This document shows positions 22,470-32,970 of a stretch of 64,000 nucleotides of DNA, one piece after another. The stretch lies in contig CM059186.1 of NCBI GenBank assembly GCA_030323885.1, positions 27,017,005 through 27,081,004 on the forward strand, in the 5' to 3' direction. The DNA comes from Branchipolynoe longqiensis (taxonomy: Eukaryota; Annelida; Polychaeta; Phyllodocida; Polynoidae). Numbering within the stretch: position 1 is the first letter of the stretch; each line of letters opens with the position of its first letter. The notes under the pieces are model-generated. The model ran no database searches. It saw only the letters and a program-made list of their open reading frames with translations, and was not told where the DNA came from. The position numbers and the translations under genes are program-made.

Positions 22470-23033
22470 AGGCCCTGTCATATTACGACACATCTTGCAA
22501 AATCACTTTTTGAACTTTTCGGCGTGGGGGGCAAAGTTGGACGTATACATAGTGTATGGCTAACGTACCTCATGGCGAAAAATGCTCGAATTACGCTCAC
22601 GGTACGTTCAGAGAACGCCGGTGAACATTATATACGTTATTCGATCGCCAGAACTACACCTCATACGTTACATACTTCAAGACACGCTGGAGAAATGATA
22701 AACATACGTTATCCATACGTTGTCAGTATGCGGACTGTACGTTCACACTGCCTTTAACATAGGTCAACGTAGTGAACAACGTTTGTCTAACATAGTCTAG
22801 CATACATCGACGTACGCCTAATGCATACATAACGTACAATGGACGTAAAATCCACACGTTGTCATACGTCGAAAGTTTTGTGCAGGCACAAAACTTTGCC
22901 GACACCCTGACATGCGACGCCGTATCTCGACGAACATTGATGTATACCAACGAGTGTCTAACGCATGCGTAACGGCCAAAAATCACATACGTCGGCGTAC
23001 GTTGGTGTGATGCGTCGAATTGTGACAGCCCCT
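22470..23033. mobile_element. family B TIR element (B1)
   Basis: Ends AGGCCCTGTCATATTACGAC and GTCGAATTGTGACAGCCCCT, with exact TAA duplications (22467-22469, 23034-23036). The interior is crowded with short related words such as ACGTT, CGTACG and CATACGTTGT. Confidence 0.8.
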
Positions 23034-23189
23034 TAACATGCTTGTTTAGCACTCCCCCACCCACCCACCGCCACCCAACGTCACACCCCCACCTGCCCTC
23101 ACACACCAACTTGCCGAATACCAATGCACACTACTCCGAACGCAACCACAAGAAATCACAAGGGGCGCTAAATTGGTCGTAATGCGAAG

Positions 23190-24420
23190 CATTACGCTTG
23201 ATGCGAGGAGAGGAAGAGACCCTCCCCCCGCCCCGCGCTGTCGCGCTGCTTTCCCACCTCGGCAGACGGCGCGGCGCGCCCCCCCCCCTCCCCCGCCTTC
23301 CGCGTCGCGCGGCGCTCACGCCTCACCCGACGCCGCTGCTCGCCACCTCTCGCCCTCCCCCGGGCCGGCAGCTTTCACACTCACCTGCTGTCGCCCCTCC
23401 CTCTTCCCTTATAAGGCCGCCCCCCGGCCTCCCTCAGGCACTCGCCCTCCTGCCGCCTTCCCAGACCTTTCTTTTTCAACATTTGGCTCTCCACCTCGGA
23501 CCTCTGCCCCACCACAGCTGCAGCATGCCTCAAGGGAAGGGACGTGGACGAAAGGGCTCCTGGGCCGCCCCACGCACCAACTCCCAGGAGGGACGAGTCG
23601 CCGGCCTCCGCCTCGGCATCTCCCGCGGCGACCTCGGGCCCCGCCTCGGGCGCCCTAGTCCTGGAGGCTCTCCAGCGCATCCAGCTGGAGCAACGCCAGG
23701 CGGCCGCCGACCTCCACGCCCGGATCGACTCCCTGGGCACTGGGGAGGCCCCGCCGACACCTCGGGCGCCCGCCAGCACCACGGCGTCTGACCAGTGTCT
23801 GACTCAGGCGCCCCCACCGGGGGCCGCGCACCCGGAGTACGAGAGGTACCGCCACCTCTCCCAAGCACCAAGAGGAGCGGACCCGACACACCCCCGCCTC
23901 CGCGGCCGACGCCGTCCGGGACATCCTGGCATCCGCCGAGGCGCGGCACTGCACCAGGCGCCAAGGGATCCCGGCCAACTTCATCTTCCCCTCCGACCTC
24001 GTGAAGCGAGGGCCCGAGAGGAAGCCGGTGAAGAGGGGGGAGGCGACGAAGGACGAATACGCCCTCGCCCTCCTCACCCTCATCGAGTTGTGTTTTGGGG
24101 GGGGGGTGTTGGTGTGTGGGTGTGTTGTGGGGGGTTTTTGTGTGTTTTTTTGGGGGTTGGTGTTGGTTGTTTTTTTTTGTTTTTTTTCCTCCTCAGGTGG
24201 AGGGCTCCTCGGCACCCCCTCACTCCACTGACTTTTGAACTCTGCTCCTTATTTACTCCGCTCATCATCATTTTATCCTTGTTTTTTATTTTACTTCTCT
24301 TCCCTGTTACCCTGTATGCCCTGTCTGTCTCTGAGGTGAAAATAAAACCTTTATTTCCACCCCCGCCTCCTCTCTTCCTTTTCGCGCATCAAGACCACTT
24401 CCCAAACTGAATACCTCCTG
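23190..24420 (+). pseudogene. GC-rich coding unit of unknown function, frameshifted
   Basis: TTATAAGG at 23408 could be a TATA box. ATG at 23525 starts MPQGKGRGRKGSWAAPRTNS. The best coding signal then shifts to another frame (ALVLEALQRIQLEQRQAAAD, LHARIDSLG, EYERYRHLSQ) and again to a third (RTRHTPASAADAVRDILASA, ARHCTRRQGIPANFIFPSDL, VKRGPERKPVKRGEATKDEY). A G/T-rich tract follows, then AATAAAACC at 24340. Codons end almost always in G or C, unlike the AT-rich neighbours. It looks like a broken single-exon gene. The FPSDLVKRGP stretch faintly recalls gag-like proteins of tyrosine-recombinase elements, which is a weak guess. Confidence 0.45.
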
Positions 24421-24641
24421 GGCGCCCCGCCCTCTCTCCCCCAATACACACACACAAGACGTGCGCTGGTCTAGACTAGGAGTCGCGACAGTGAGGCTGG
24501 TAGAACGTGGGTTATGTTACTGAGGAGTGCGTGACTGATGGGGGTGGCTCAGCACCATGTCGGCAATGGTACTCACTAACCGACGCAGGGCATTACTAAC
24601 TTGGACAAACCACTTCCCCTCTGGGAACTAACCCAATATAT

Positions 24642-25207
24642 AGCCCCGTTTATACGGGCGAGTTAAAACGCCTCATATAAAACGACTTGCCTAGATCGAT
24701 TCACATTTGTCGTGTAAACGCGATGCTGAGGCGTTTTAGGGCTGAATCGATTCATATAAATCGGTAGATGTAAACCACCTTGCGAGGTAGTAGTTTAGAT
24801 GAAGCGATTCAGCCCGTTCCCGGGCGGCGATAGTGTAAAATAGTGGTGCTCGCCGGCTACAAGCTCAGCTGTAACTATCGCTGGTGCCCAGCAGTGTTAG
24901 GGACCGATGAGGCCGAAATCTATTGAATGCGATCATATTTAACAGAATTACATACTCAAATAATGAAATTTAATTAAATTAACCCTAAATTCCAAACGAT
25001 ATTAACGTAGCAGCTATTTTATTGTCAAATCGACGAGTGTAAACTAAACAAATAGCAGTGCTCACCGGCTACAGGCTCACCACTAAGGCTGCTGGTTCCC
25101 AGTCGCCGACACACTTTCAAACTCACTCGTGTAAACGCACCACTACTTCGCTTCATATAAATCGATTTGTCTTAAATCGTTTTACCCTCGCCCGTGTAAA
25201 CGGGGCT
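24642..25207. mobile_element. family D TIR element (D2)
   Basis: AGCCCCGTTTATACGGGCGA to TCGCCCGTGTAAACGGGGCT, with exact TAT duplications (24639-24641, 25208-25210). Shares the GCTTCATATAAATCGATT words of D1. Confidence 0.78.
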
Positions 25208-25309
25208 TATGACTACCGAAGGGCCCATCCAACAGTTTTCAACATGTCCACGCATGTACAACACATACTACATGGAGTTGTGGGGGTTGGGGTTGGCTGG
25301 GGGGTTGTT

Positions 25310-25505
25310 GTTGTTGTTATACTCCCTAGCAACATCTGAGGTCATATCAGGACGGGTACCGACTTGTGACAGTGCGCACTCATAGCAACTTTATAGTGCT
25401 GCCCCACGGGGACATCAGGCCGCCAGCAGCATGACCTGATATCGCACTCAGTCACATTATCCTGATACTGAGCCAACCAGTCCTTGCCATATCCTAATAA
25501 TGCCG
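25310..25505 (-). mobile_element. tRNA-derived SINE, 5' truncated
   Basis: TTGTTATACTCCCTAGCAAC to CATATCCTAATAATGCCGG. A separate + strand tail is at 25556-25600. Confidence 0.68.
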
Positions 25506-25616
25506 GGTTGGGGGTGTCAGTCATGTCCAGTATGTATGACTTAATAATAGGCGTGTTGAGATGATCATAAATGTTGCCAGGACATAAAACTTCAACAACC
25601 AACTTAATAATAAAAT

Positions 25617-25905
25617 GTTTGTTGGGGTTTTACATCCTAGCAACATCTAAGGTTTGATCAAAACCGGTATCGACTTGTGACAGCAGGCAGTCATGGCGAC
25701 TTTATAGTGCTGCCCCACCCCAAACTGGGAGATCGGGCTGCTCCCATCATGGCCTGATATCCCACTCAGTCACATTATCCTGATACTGAGCAAACCAGTC
25801 CATAACCCATTCTAATAATGCTGAGCACCAGACTAGGCACCAACAAGTATCAAATTAGTAAGTTATTGGTTGGAGTCAGTCAGGGTTTAAACCCATACAT
25901 GAAGC
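25617..25905 (-). mobile_element. tRNA-derived SINE
   Basis: TTTTACATCCTAGCAACATC to GGCACCAACAAGTATCAAA and a degraded head. Confidence 0.68.
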
Positions 25906-26369
25906 CCAGCCAGCTTTGGTCGCAAGGTCTTTAGTGCTGCTGCAAGTTCTTTGGTCCAAAGTGGTCGCAAGCCATAGTGTGACAGGGACTTACGACATGA
26001 GGGTCACAAGGCGTTGTTGAGTGCGCAATAGTAACTGATTGTGGGTGGGTGTAGGGTGATCCACAGGAGCTTGTTATCTGGCAAGCAGGCCTGCCAGAGG
26101 GCTTGCTGCTCCCGTCTATCTGTTACGATAAGCAAAGACCATACGGGGTTGGCGGTAATTGGAAGTTTAGGGTCCATACACCTGCGGGCAGGGTCATGTG
26201 TCAGGATGTATCGGGAACGCCAGACTAATGCTAGCAGTCCTCTAGGCTTTTAGGACATACTCATTGGCCAAAGGGGGCGGTGGTATGTAATATGATATAG
26301 AGAACGTGTTATTCGCACACGTTCCAAATAAGTTGTAGAGTTGGGGTGTTTTCAGTGGCAAGAGGAAAA

Positions 26370-26664
26370 GGGGGGGGGGGAGGGGGGAGGAGGCGAGCGG
26401 AGCGGAGGGGAGGGAGGGGAGGTTATGGGGGAGGGGAGGAGGGGGGGGGAGGGAGGGGAGGGGAGGGAGGGGAGGGAGGAGGGGAGGGAGGGGAGGGGGG
26501 GAGGAGGAGAGAGAGAGGAGAGGAGAGAGGAGGGAGGAAGGAGAGAGGAGAGAAGGAAGAGGAGAGAGGAGAGGAGAGGAGAGGAGAGGAGAGGAGAGGA
26601 GAGGAGAGGAGAGGAGAGGAGAGGAGAGGAGAGGAGAGGAGAGGAGAGGAGAGGAGAGGAGAGG
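26370..26664. repeat. GGA-rich tract ending in (GAGGA)n
   Basis: Irregular G/A sequence, then an almost perfect pentamer array, about 20 units (26570-26664). Confidence 0.92.
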
Positions 26665-27164
26665 ACTCTCAGCCCGCTTCTTACTCTTTACTGTAAAGAA
26701 GTCCTTTCTAATTGTATCCACCATCGTGCGGCTATGCAGCTTCACTCACCATCTCCGTCCCTGCCCACCTTAAAAGCTCCGGTTAGTTAGCCTGCATAGT
26801 TTCAAATTTAGTGTCTGAGAAAGTAGTTGCTTCTTGGCTTTTGTGTATACATGTATGTGTATACGGGGCCGGGCTAGGGGCTAAAAAAGAAGGGAGAGGC
26901 AGGGCGAGATACAATTAGAACAAAGGGAGAGTGAGCTGAGAGGCTCGGTGGACTTGAGTACAGCGTGTTCGGGACCGGGTAAGACACAGACTCGGGGTAC
27001 GAGTAGTCGGCCAGGGCTGCCTACAGGAGGCAGCCGTACCAAAGTAAACACTCTTAACATCCCCAAATCCACAAAACACCCACAGCCAGGGCTCGCCGGA
27101 CCAGCCTAGCTGTACAGGCACCAGGGAGGGCGCGTTATGTACCTGTAATATGTTATGCGTGTTC
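26665..27164. other. no gene seen
   Basis: Mixed sequence between two microsatellites, without coding features. Confidence 0.45.
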
Positions 27165-27262
27165 TGTATATGTATGTATGTATACGTATGTATGTATGTA
27201 TGTATGTATGTATGTATGTATGTATGTATGTATGTATGTATGTATGTATGCATGCATGCATG
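27165..27262. repeat. (TATG)n microsatellite
   Basis: TATG repeated about 20 times, followed by CATG variants. Confidence 0.92.
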
Positions 27263-27327
27263 TATCTATATATGTACATGTATGAATGAATGTGTATGCA
27301 CATGTACATATGTATGAATGTATTGTT

Positions 27328-27635
27328 TGTTGTTTTACATCTTAGCAACATATAAGGTCATATCAGGACAGGTACCGACTTGCACACTCAGGGCAACTTA
27401 TAGCTCTGCCCCACTGGAAAACCAGGCCGTCAGCACCATGACCCGATATCCAAGTCATATTATCCCGATATTGTGCTAAACAGTCATTGTCCTATCCTAT
27501 TAATGCCGAATGTCAGGCTAGGTAGCGACAAGTATCGACTTGATAAGTCATTGGTGCGACTCGGCTGGGATTCGAACTCCCGACCTTCCACATGGGAAGC
27601 CTGCGCTCTAACGATTTGAACACCGCATCCGGTTT
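27328..27635 (-). mobile_element. tRNA-derived SINE, full length
   Basis: TGTTTTACATCTTAGCAACA to the head complement GGGATTCGAACTCCCGACCT and ACCGCATCCGG. Confidence 0.75.
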
Positions 27636-27640
27636 CATGT

Positions 27641-28109
27641 ATGCATCCATAAAGCGATATATTGAATTAAGGGATACAATATACAGCGATATATTGAACT
27701 AAAGGGATACAATATACAGAACGGGTCTCAAATCAATATATACCTGCATCGTAACATCTAAACGCCTCTATGTCTAAGCATTACTTACATGGTAGTTAAC
27801 GCCTACAAATCACACACCACGTACATTTCTCTGCACACTATGAGTGCTTGTCGCGTCGACGTGGGAAGTGATAATTGTACAGACTTACCCAACAAACATG
27901 GCTGGAATATGTAGAATTCCACACAATCGCGAAACGGTATCCAAAGAAATGACGAGACGCTCAAGTATCACAGAAACGAGTATCACTACAAATCCGAATG
28001 CACATTGTAAAAGGGGCAAACAGCACAGGAGCGAAAGGTGAGCTGAGTAACCATGGTAACCCTTTTCCCCGATAGGTTCGGCTAGCGGGCTTAGCCCGGA
28101 GAGGTTGCC
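27641..28109. other. no gene recognised
   Basis: GCGATATATTGAA(C/T)TAAGGGATACAATATACAG is present twice in tandem (27653, 27683). A 65-codon frame ends in AAAG|GTGAGC near 28037 but has no support. Confidence 0.4.
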
Positions 28110-28270
28110 ATGGTGAGGCTGTGCGCGCGACTGCTGGGCTCAGGGGGTCGGGGTGGGGGTGAGGGCCATTCGACCAGCCAGTTCTCCAAAACGCCGCTAG
28201 GAGGCAGTAGCAGCACCACTACCACACAGCATAGACGCTGTCTCTCCATTGCTCGCCCAGCCCTCAGCAG
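28110..28270 (+). CDS. candidate first coding exon, gene unknown
   Basis: GTTGCCATGG is a good start context. The frame reads MVRLCARLLGSGGRGGGEGH, then STSQFSKTPLGG and ends ARPALSR at AGCAG|GTAGGC, leaving phase 2. The local CpG-rich base use suits a 5' exon, and the Arg/Ser-rich, acid-free start would suit a mitochondrial leader. Phase 2 would fit the 49039 acceptor of THADA exon A, but that is one chance in three and the intron would be 20.8 kb. Not confirmed by any homology. Confidence 0.2.
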
Positions 28271-28460
28271 GTAGGCTGGATGGTACCAGCTACATCGGTC
28301 TACTCCTCTCATGGCATATGGACAATAGAACTAACCAAGTCCCCCCCCCCCCCGGCCAACACTGCACATACACACAACTGGTATATATATGCCGAGAACT
28401 CTGTTGACCCTCAGACCACTGAAACGAAGCAACAGGAAATGTGTGCGTGGGCATTTATTT

Positions 28461-28638
28461 AAAGCTACATAGTCCGAAAAAAGCATCAAATTTTCAAAAT
28501 CAAAACAATTATCTAGATTTGATCCTACATATCTAAATTAGATACTGATGCACCAATTAAGGCCTTGTTACCATATAGAAGGGAATGCCGAGTCAATTTA
28601 ATCAACATCTGTTACTGCTGAAGCCAATGGTGTCAGAC
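28461..28638 (-). mobile_element. family A MITE, left half (A3), split by a LINE
   Basis: Begins TTTAAAGCTACATAGTCCG and runs to CCAATGGTGTCAGACA, where the LINE insertion starts. The other half is at 32066-32252. Confidence 0.75.
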
Positions 28639-28843
28639 AATTTAAAAAAAAAAATAAAAAATTTTATTGAGGCTGTATTTATACTGTCCATAGCATATAA
28701 GCCCGGGTACCCAGGCTTGTTTTCAATGCTGGCCAGTTGTAGTGTTGGTGTTATCTTACCACACAGTGGCTGCTGATAAGGTATTTGATTGCCTGCATTT
28801 CAGTAGCAGATAGATAATTGGTTGGTATGGTTAGTAGCCTATG

Positions 28844-29263
28844 TTAGTTCCCCTTTGCAGTGCAGTTTACTGGGGGTTTCCTAGCCTTATTTTGCACAGA
28901 TATTTTTTTGTAAGTTTTTAGGTCAGGAATTTGTCGTTCATTTACCGTTTGGGCATTCCACACTTTGGCAGCCATTTCCAGCGTGCTTCTCTCATGAGCT
29001 TTTATTTGGCTTCTGGTCTGCTTTAGTAGTGGCGCATTATTTGCTCTAGTAGCCCTTTGTGGTTTTGTCAGAAGTTTAATGTTTTGACTATAGCTATATG
29101 CTAATATTTTCAAATGAATTATTCTCCTATTTTCTAGTAGTTTCACTTTGGTTCTTTTGTGTATGTCATAGGTTGGGTGCAGCTTGTCTACTCTTAGACA
29201 GATTTTTAGGGCTCTGTTCTGCAGTGTTTGCAGTTTTTTTAGTAGTTCTTTTCTCGCACCCAT
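28844..29263 (-). pseudogene. LINE C-terminal tail
   Basis: Reads LQTLQNRALKICLRVDKLHP and continues to LKQTRSQIKAHERSTLEMAA and KVWN. This is the usual tail after the RT of CR1/Jockey-type LINEs. It is separated from the RT frame by stops and a shift between 29265 and 29395. Confidence 0.7.
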
Positions 29264-29395
29264 GTAGTTTAAATCTCCATAGTCAAAATAGGGGAAGTCA
29301 CCATGCTGAAGTTTTTATGGACATTTCTTGTGTCATGTAGTCTCTTAGCTTTGCAAATAGCCACAGTTTGTGGTTTACTTTTTGTATAATTTTAT

Positions 29396-30649
29396 TTATA
29401 CATAGTTGTAGTTTAGTTGGCTGTCCAACTCAAGGCCTAGGTATTTGTAATGGTCTACATTTTCTAGTGTTTGGTTTCCTAACTTACAGTGTAGTTTTCT
29501 TTCTGGCATTTGTTTATGCGAGAAGAGTACTGTTTTTGATTTGCTTGTGTTGATGGTTATTTTGTTGGACTCACACCACTCATATAGTTTTAGTAGGAGT
29601 TTATTTAGTTTAGTTATTACCTCCTCCTCTGTGGTGCCATTTGCGTATATGACTGTGTCATCTGCATATAGTTGGAGGCATTCAGTTTGCAACCATTTTT
29701 CAAGGTCGTTTATATAGATTATAAAGAGTAGTGGCCCTAACACTGACCCTTGGGGTACACCACATGTGACAGGTTGGTTGTCTGATAGTGTATTGTTTAT
29801 TTTTGTTTTCTGTTACCTGTTGTTCAGGTAGCATCTTATCCAATCCATAGTGTTGGATTTTATGCCCATGGTTTTTAGTTTTTCCAGTAGTATTTTGTGG
29901 TCTACTGTGTCAAATGCTTTGCTGAAGTCAATGAAGGCGGCTCCAACTAATTGTTTTTGGATCATTGATGCCATTATGTCATTTGTTAGGTTAGCTATTG
30001 TTTTTGATGTGGAGTGCAGTTTCCTGAAGCCCCCTTGTCTTTCGTTTAGTATATCGTTTTTTTCCAGGTGTTCATTGATGTGTCTATGTAACACTTTTTC
30101 AGTGAGCTTGCCTGGGGTTTGAAGAATTGATATTGGCCTGTAGTTTTCCATGTTTTGTTTGTCTCCACCTTTGTGAATGGGGGTGATGGTTGCCATTTTC
30201 CAGGCTGAGATAAAACGCCCCTGCTCAAAGGAGATGTTGAATAGGTCTACTATGGTGGCCGGGATGGCTTGGAGTGCCTCTTTCAGTATTTTGGTTGGTA
30301 TTTCATCTATTCCACTTGGCTTATTCGTGTCTATGTCATTTATAAATTTTTTTACTTCTATCATATCTGTTTTGCAGGTGGGGATTTCGTTCTCCACAGT
30401 TCCTGATCTGTTTTCCCATCTTTTTTTGAATTTTTCTGACAGCTTTTGCCCTATTGTGGCAAAGTGTCTGTTCAGTTTGTTTGCTGCATCTTTGTCTGTG
30501 AGCATTGCCCCTTTGTTATCTTGGAAGTTTGTATGCTCTTCTTTGTTATTTTTTTGGAATAATAGGTTTACATTTTTCCAGAATTTGTTTGTGTTGCTTC
30601 CCCAGTCTTTGTACTGCTTTATTATGTATTTCTTTTTTGCTGTTCTCAC
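29396..30649 (-). pseudogene. LINE reverse transcriptase, one nonsense codon
   Basis: The first frame (30649-29813) holds NKPSGIDEIPTKILKEAL, YRPISILQTPGKLTEKVL, GFRKLHSTSKT and the catalytic AAFIDFSKAFDTVDH. A TAA then stands after CYLNNR. The same frame resumes with GSVLGPLLFIIYINDL and the second catalytic box QLYADDTVIY, intact, up to HYKYLGLELD. Both catalytic aspartate boxes are kept, so this copy is fairly young. Confidence 0.87.
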
Positions 30650-30971
30650 AGCTTTGAGAGAGTTGTTTCTGGCGATGCGGTAGGCCAGTTTGTCTTCTAT
30701 TGTTTCTGTGCGTTTTGCTTTATCACCCAGTTTACTTTTGGTTGTGATGAGTGTTAGCAGGTCTTTGTCTACCCAAGGGTCTTTGTTTTTTTATATTTTT
30801 ATTTTCTTCATGGGACACATCTCATCAGTTGATTTTCTTATTTCTGTGATGATGTTGTCCCAATAGATATCAACATCATCTCTGTTTTGTGTGATGTTGT
30901 TTATGTTTTGGTGCAGATGATTTTTTAATGTATCTTCTGAGTAGTTTTTTAGGGACCTGCCCATTTTGTAT

Positions 30972-31700
30972 TCATAGTGATTTGTGCTTTTTCCTGGTTA
31001 CATATACTAGTTCGTGGTCGCTTATACCCCAGCTTCTAGTGCCCCATTTTGTGGCATGGTTTGAGTTGGTTAATATTAGGTCTATTGTTGAGCTATTGGT
31101 GCTTAGCCTTGTGTTTTCAGTGATGAGCTGCTGCAGGCCTAAGATCTTGATGGTGGTTTGCAGCATTAGTTTATTTTTGTCATTGCTGCTGTAATTCACA
31201 TTGAAGTCCCCTAGCACAAAGATTTCTGCATTTGTTGATTTTTTTACAGTGTTTATGCTCTTTTCTAGTTCTTCAAGGGATACTTCAATTTCACCTGACG
31301 GTGGCCTATAGAGGCTCGCTATGGCTACATTTGCTTGCTTTTCATTTTTTATTAGGCACCATAGTAGCTCTATGTGCTCATTTGAGAGATTTGTTGGTTT
31401 TAGCTTTTCAGTGTCTAGGATTTTGGTGGCTTTGCAGTAAATGGCAACCCCTCCACCTTTCTTTGTTTGGTTCATTGCATTAATGTGCTGTCTGTCATTA
31501 CGTACAAGCCTATATCCGTCTATATTGAGGGTGTTGTTTTGGTGTTTGTCAGTGAACCATGTCTCTGATAACGTTAGTACATCTAGATTGTCTTTTTTTA
31601 GCTGCATTTTTATTATGTCTATTTTATTGGATGCACTCTGGCAGTTTAGGTGGGCGAAGTGTGTGCCCCTTCCCAGTTTGCATTCAATCTCTTCTACCAT
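30972..31700 (-). pseudogene. LINE endonuclease domain (APE type)
   Basis: An open frame of 242 residues contains, in order, HLNCQSASNKIDIIKMQL, LTLSETWF, GGGVAIYCK, IASLYRPPSG, FVLGDFNVNY and TIDLILTNS, then WGISDHELVYV. These correspond to the catalytic Asn, Glu, Tyr, Asp-Asn and Asp-His boxes of APE-type endonucleases, all present. The domain nicks target DNA to prime reverse transcription. The frame then breaks before the RT. Confidence 0.85.
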
Positions 31701-32065
31701 ATTTATTTTACTTTAAATAATATTTTTAGGATAGTGGTTGCTTGATTTCCCGAGTTTTTGATTTTGTTTTGATTTTATTTTGGCTTAGTGATTGATGGAT
31801 TCGGGATGTATGTGCTGGTGCATACAGCACACATGGCCCCTTTTGATAGATAGTCATGCATACCTCCATTACTTTTACCTGTGCGCATAGAGGAAGACAT
31901 GAACATTAAAGTGTGTATTAGTTGTACCTGATTATACTTATGATTTAGGGTTTGGTTAGTGAAATTTATCAAAGTTTGTGATACTTATGTTTTGGAGCCC
32001 TGGTGCTCTTTCGAGTTCTCCGTGATGCTTTTGACAGCCTGGCATTGACATATCTGGCAATTGGT

Positions 32066-32252
32066 ATGCTTGCCAAAATTAATTTGGCATGTCTGTAGTT
32101 AAAAAATTTAATATCTCCAAAGTTAGCCATTTATGGTCAAAGTTGCTTTAAAGTAAAGTAAGGTAGATTATAACCACCAACCTAATATATTTATCTCAGA
32201 AAATGACAGAAACTCAAATCCATCAGACTAAGCAACTTTAATATTGTACACA
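32066..32252 (-). mobile_element. family A MITE, right half (A3)
   Basis: Resumes at GGTATGCTTGCCAAAATTAA and ends ATCAGACTAAGCAACTTTAA. It completes the copy started at 28461. Confidence 0.75.
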
Positions 32253-32649
32253 CCAAACACGTCTTGTCCAAAAACGCACTACGATTCCTAAGAACTTTTG
32301 GAACCACTTTGATGGTCATGAAGGCGATAATTAAATTTTAGTGGTGTTATTGTTGTGAATATAAGTAGCTTCTGTTTGATAGTGGTAATTTTTCTAATCT
32401 TCTAATTCATCCTAATGGTGCATTTACACGACGCAACAAGTTGCGTACTTGTTGATGCCAAGTCGATGTTGATTTGTTCCACTCAACAAATCAACGTCAA
32501 CTTCACCGGATGTGACAAGCTGACAGATGGCCAATTCAAGCTACACGTAATTCAGACTTATCAAAGTGTTCCCAATCAAAATATTCCAACTCACAATTGG
32601 CAAATTAAAAAAAATAGAAATCTACTTCTTACAATTGAAAATACTCAAT

Positions 32650-32970
32650 ATGTTTGTTGTTGTGCTACGTCCTAGCAACATCTAAGGTCATATCAGGATG
32701 GGTACCCACTTGTGACCAGTGCGCAATCATGGCGACGTTATAGTGCTTCCCCACTGGGAGATCAGGCCGCAAGCACCATGACCTGATATCCCACCCAGTC
32801 ATATTATCCTTACACTGAGCCAACTAGTCCTTGCCATATCATAATAATGCCGAGCGCCTGGCTAGGAAGCGACAAGTATCCATTTTTAAGTCATTGGTTT
32901 GACTCGACCAGGGTTCGAACCCACGGTCTACCAAAACGGGATACGGACGCTCTAACTCATTCGGCCAGAG
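32650..32970 (-). mobile_element. tRNA-derived SINE, full length
   Basis: CGTCCTAGCAACATCTAAGG to GGGTTCGAACCCACGG and CTCATTCGGCCAGAG. Confidence 0.75.

Larger units (their letters stand above)
28844..31735 (-). mobile_element. CR1/Jockey-superfamily LINE, nearly full length, inactive
   Basis: On the minus strand an apurinic endonuclease domain is followed by a reverse transcriptase and a C-terminal tail, the order of non-LTR retrotransposons. It splits a family A MITE whose halves lie at 28461-28638 and 32066-32252, so the insertion covers about 28639-32065. No LTRs are present. Several stops and frameshifts make it non-functional. The exact clade (CR1, L2, Daphne, Crack) cannot be fixed without a tree. 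Confidence 0.85.

Noticed and set aside
23795..24271. Several overlapping Pro/Arg frames on both strands at 23.2-24.3 kb as separate genes
   Set aside because: High GC keeps all frames open; only the + strand mosaic has helix-like and domain-like segments.
26242..26790. Arg/Glu/Gly-rich 149-codon frame and its antisense
   Set aside because: Pentamer (GAGGA)n has no stops in several frames; low complexity.
26915..27351. HTYIHTYIHTYI frame
   Set aside because: Translation of (TATG)n.
29098..31716. Plus-strand hydrophobic frames (membrane-protein-like)
   Set aside because: Antisense of the AT-rich LINE; the minus strand carries RT and endonuclease motifs.
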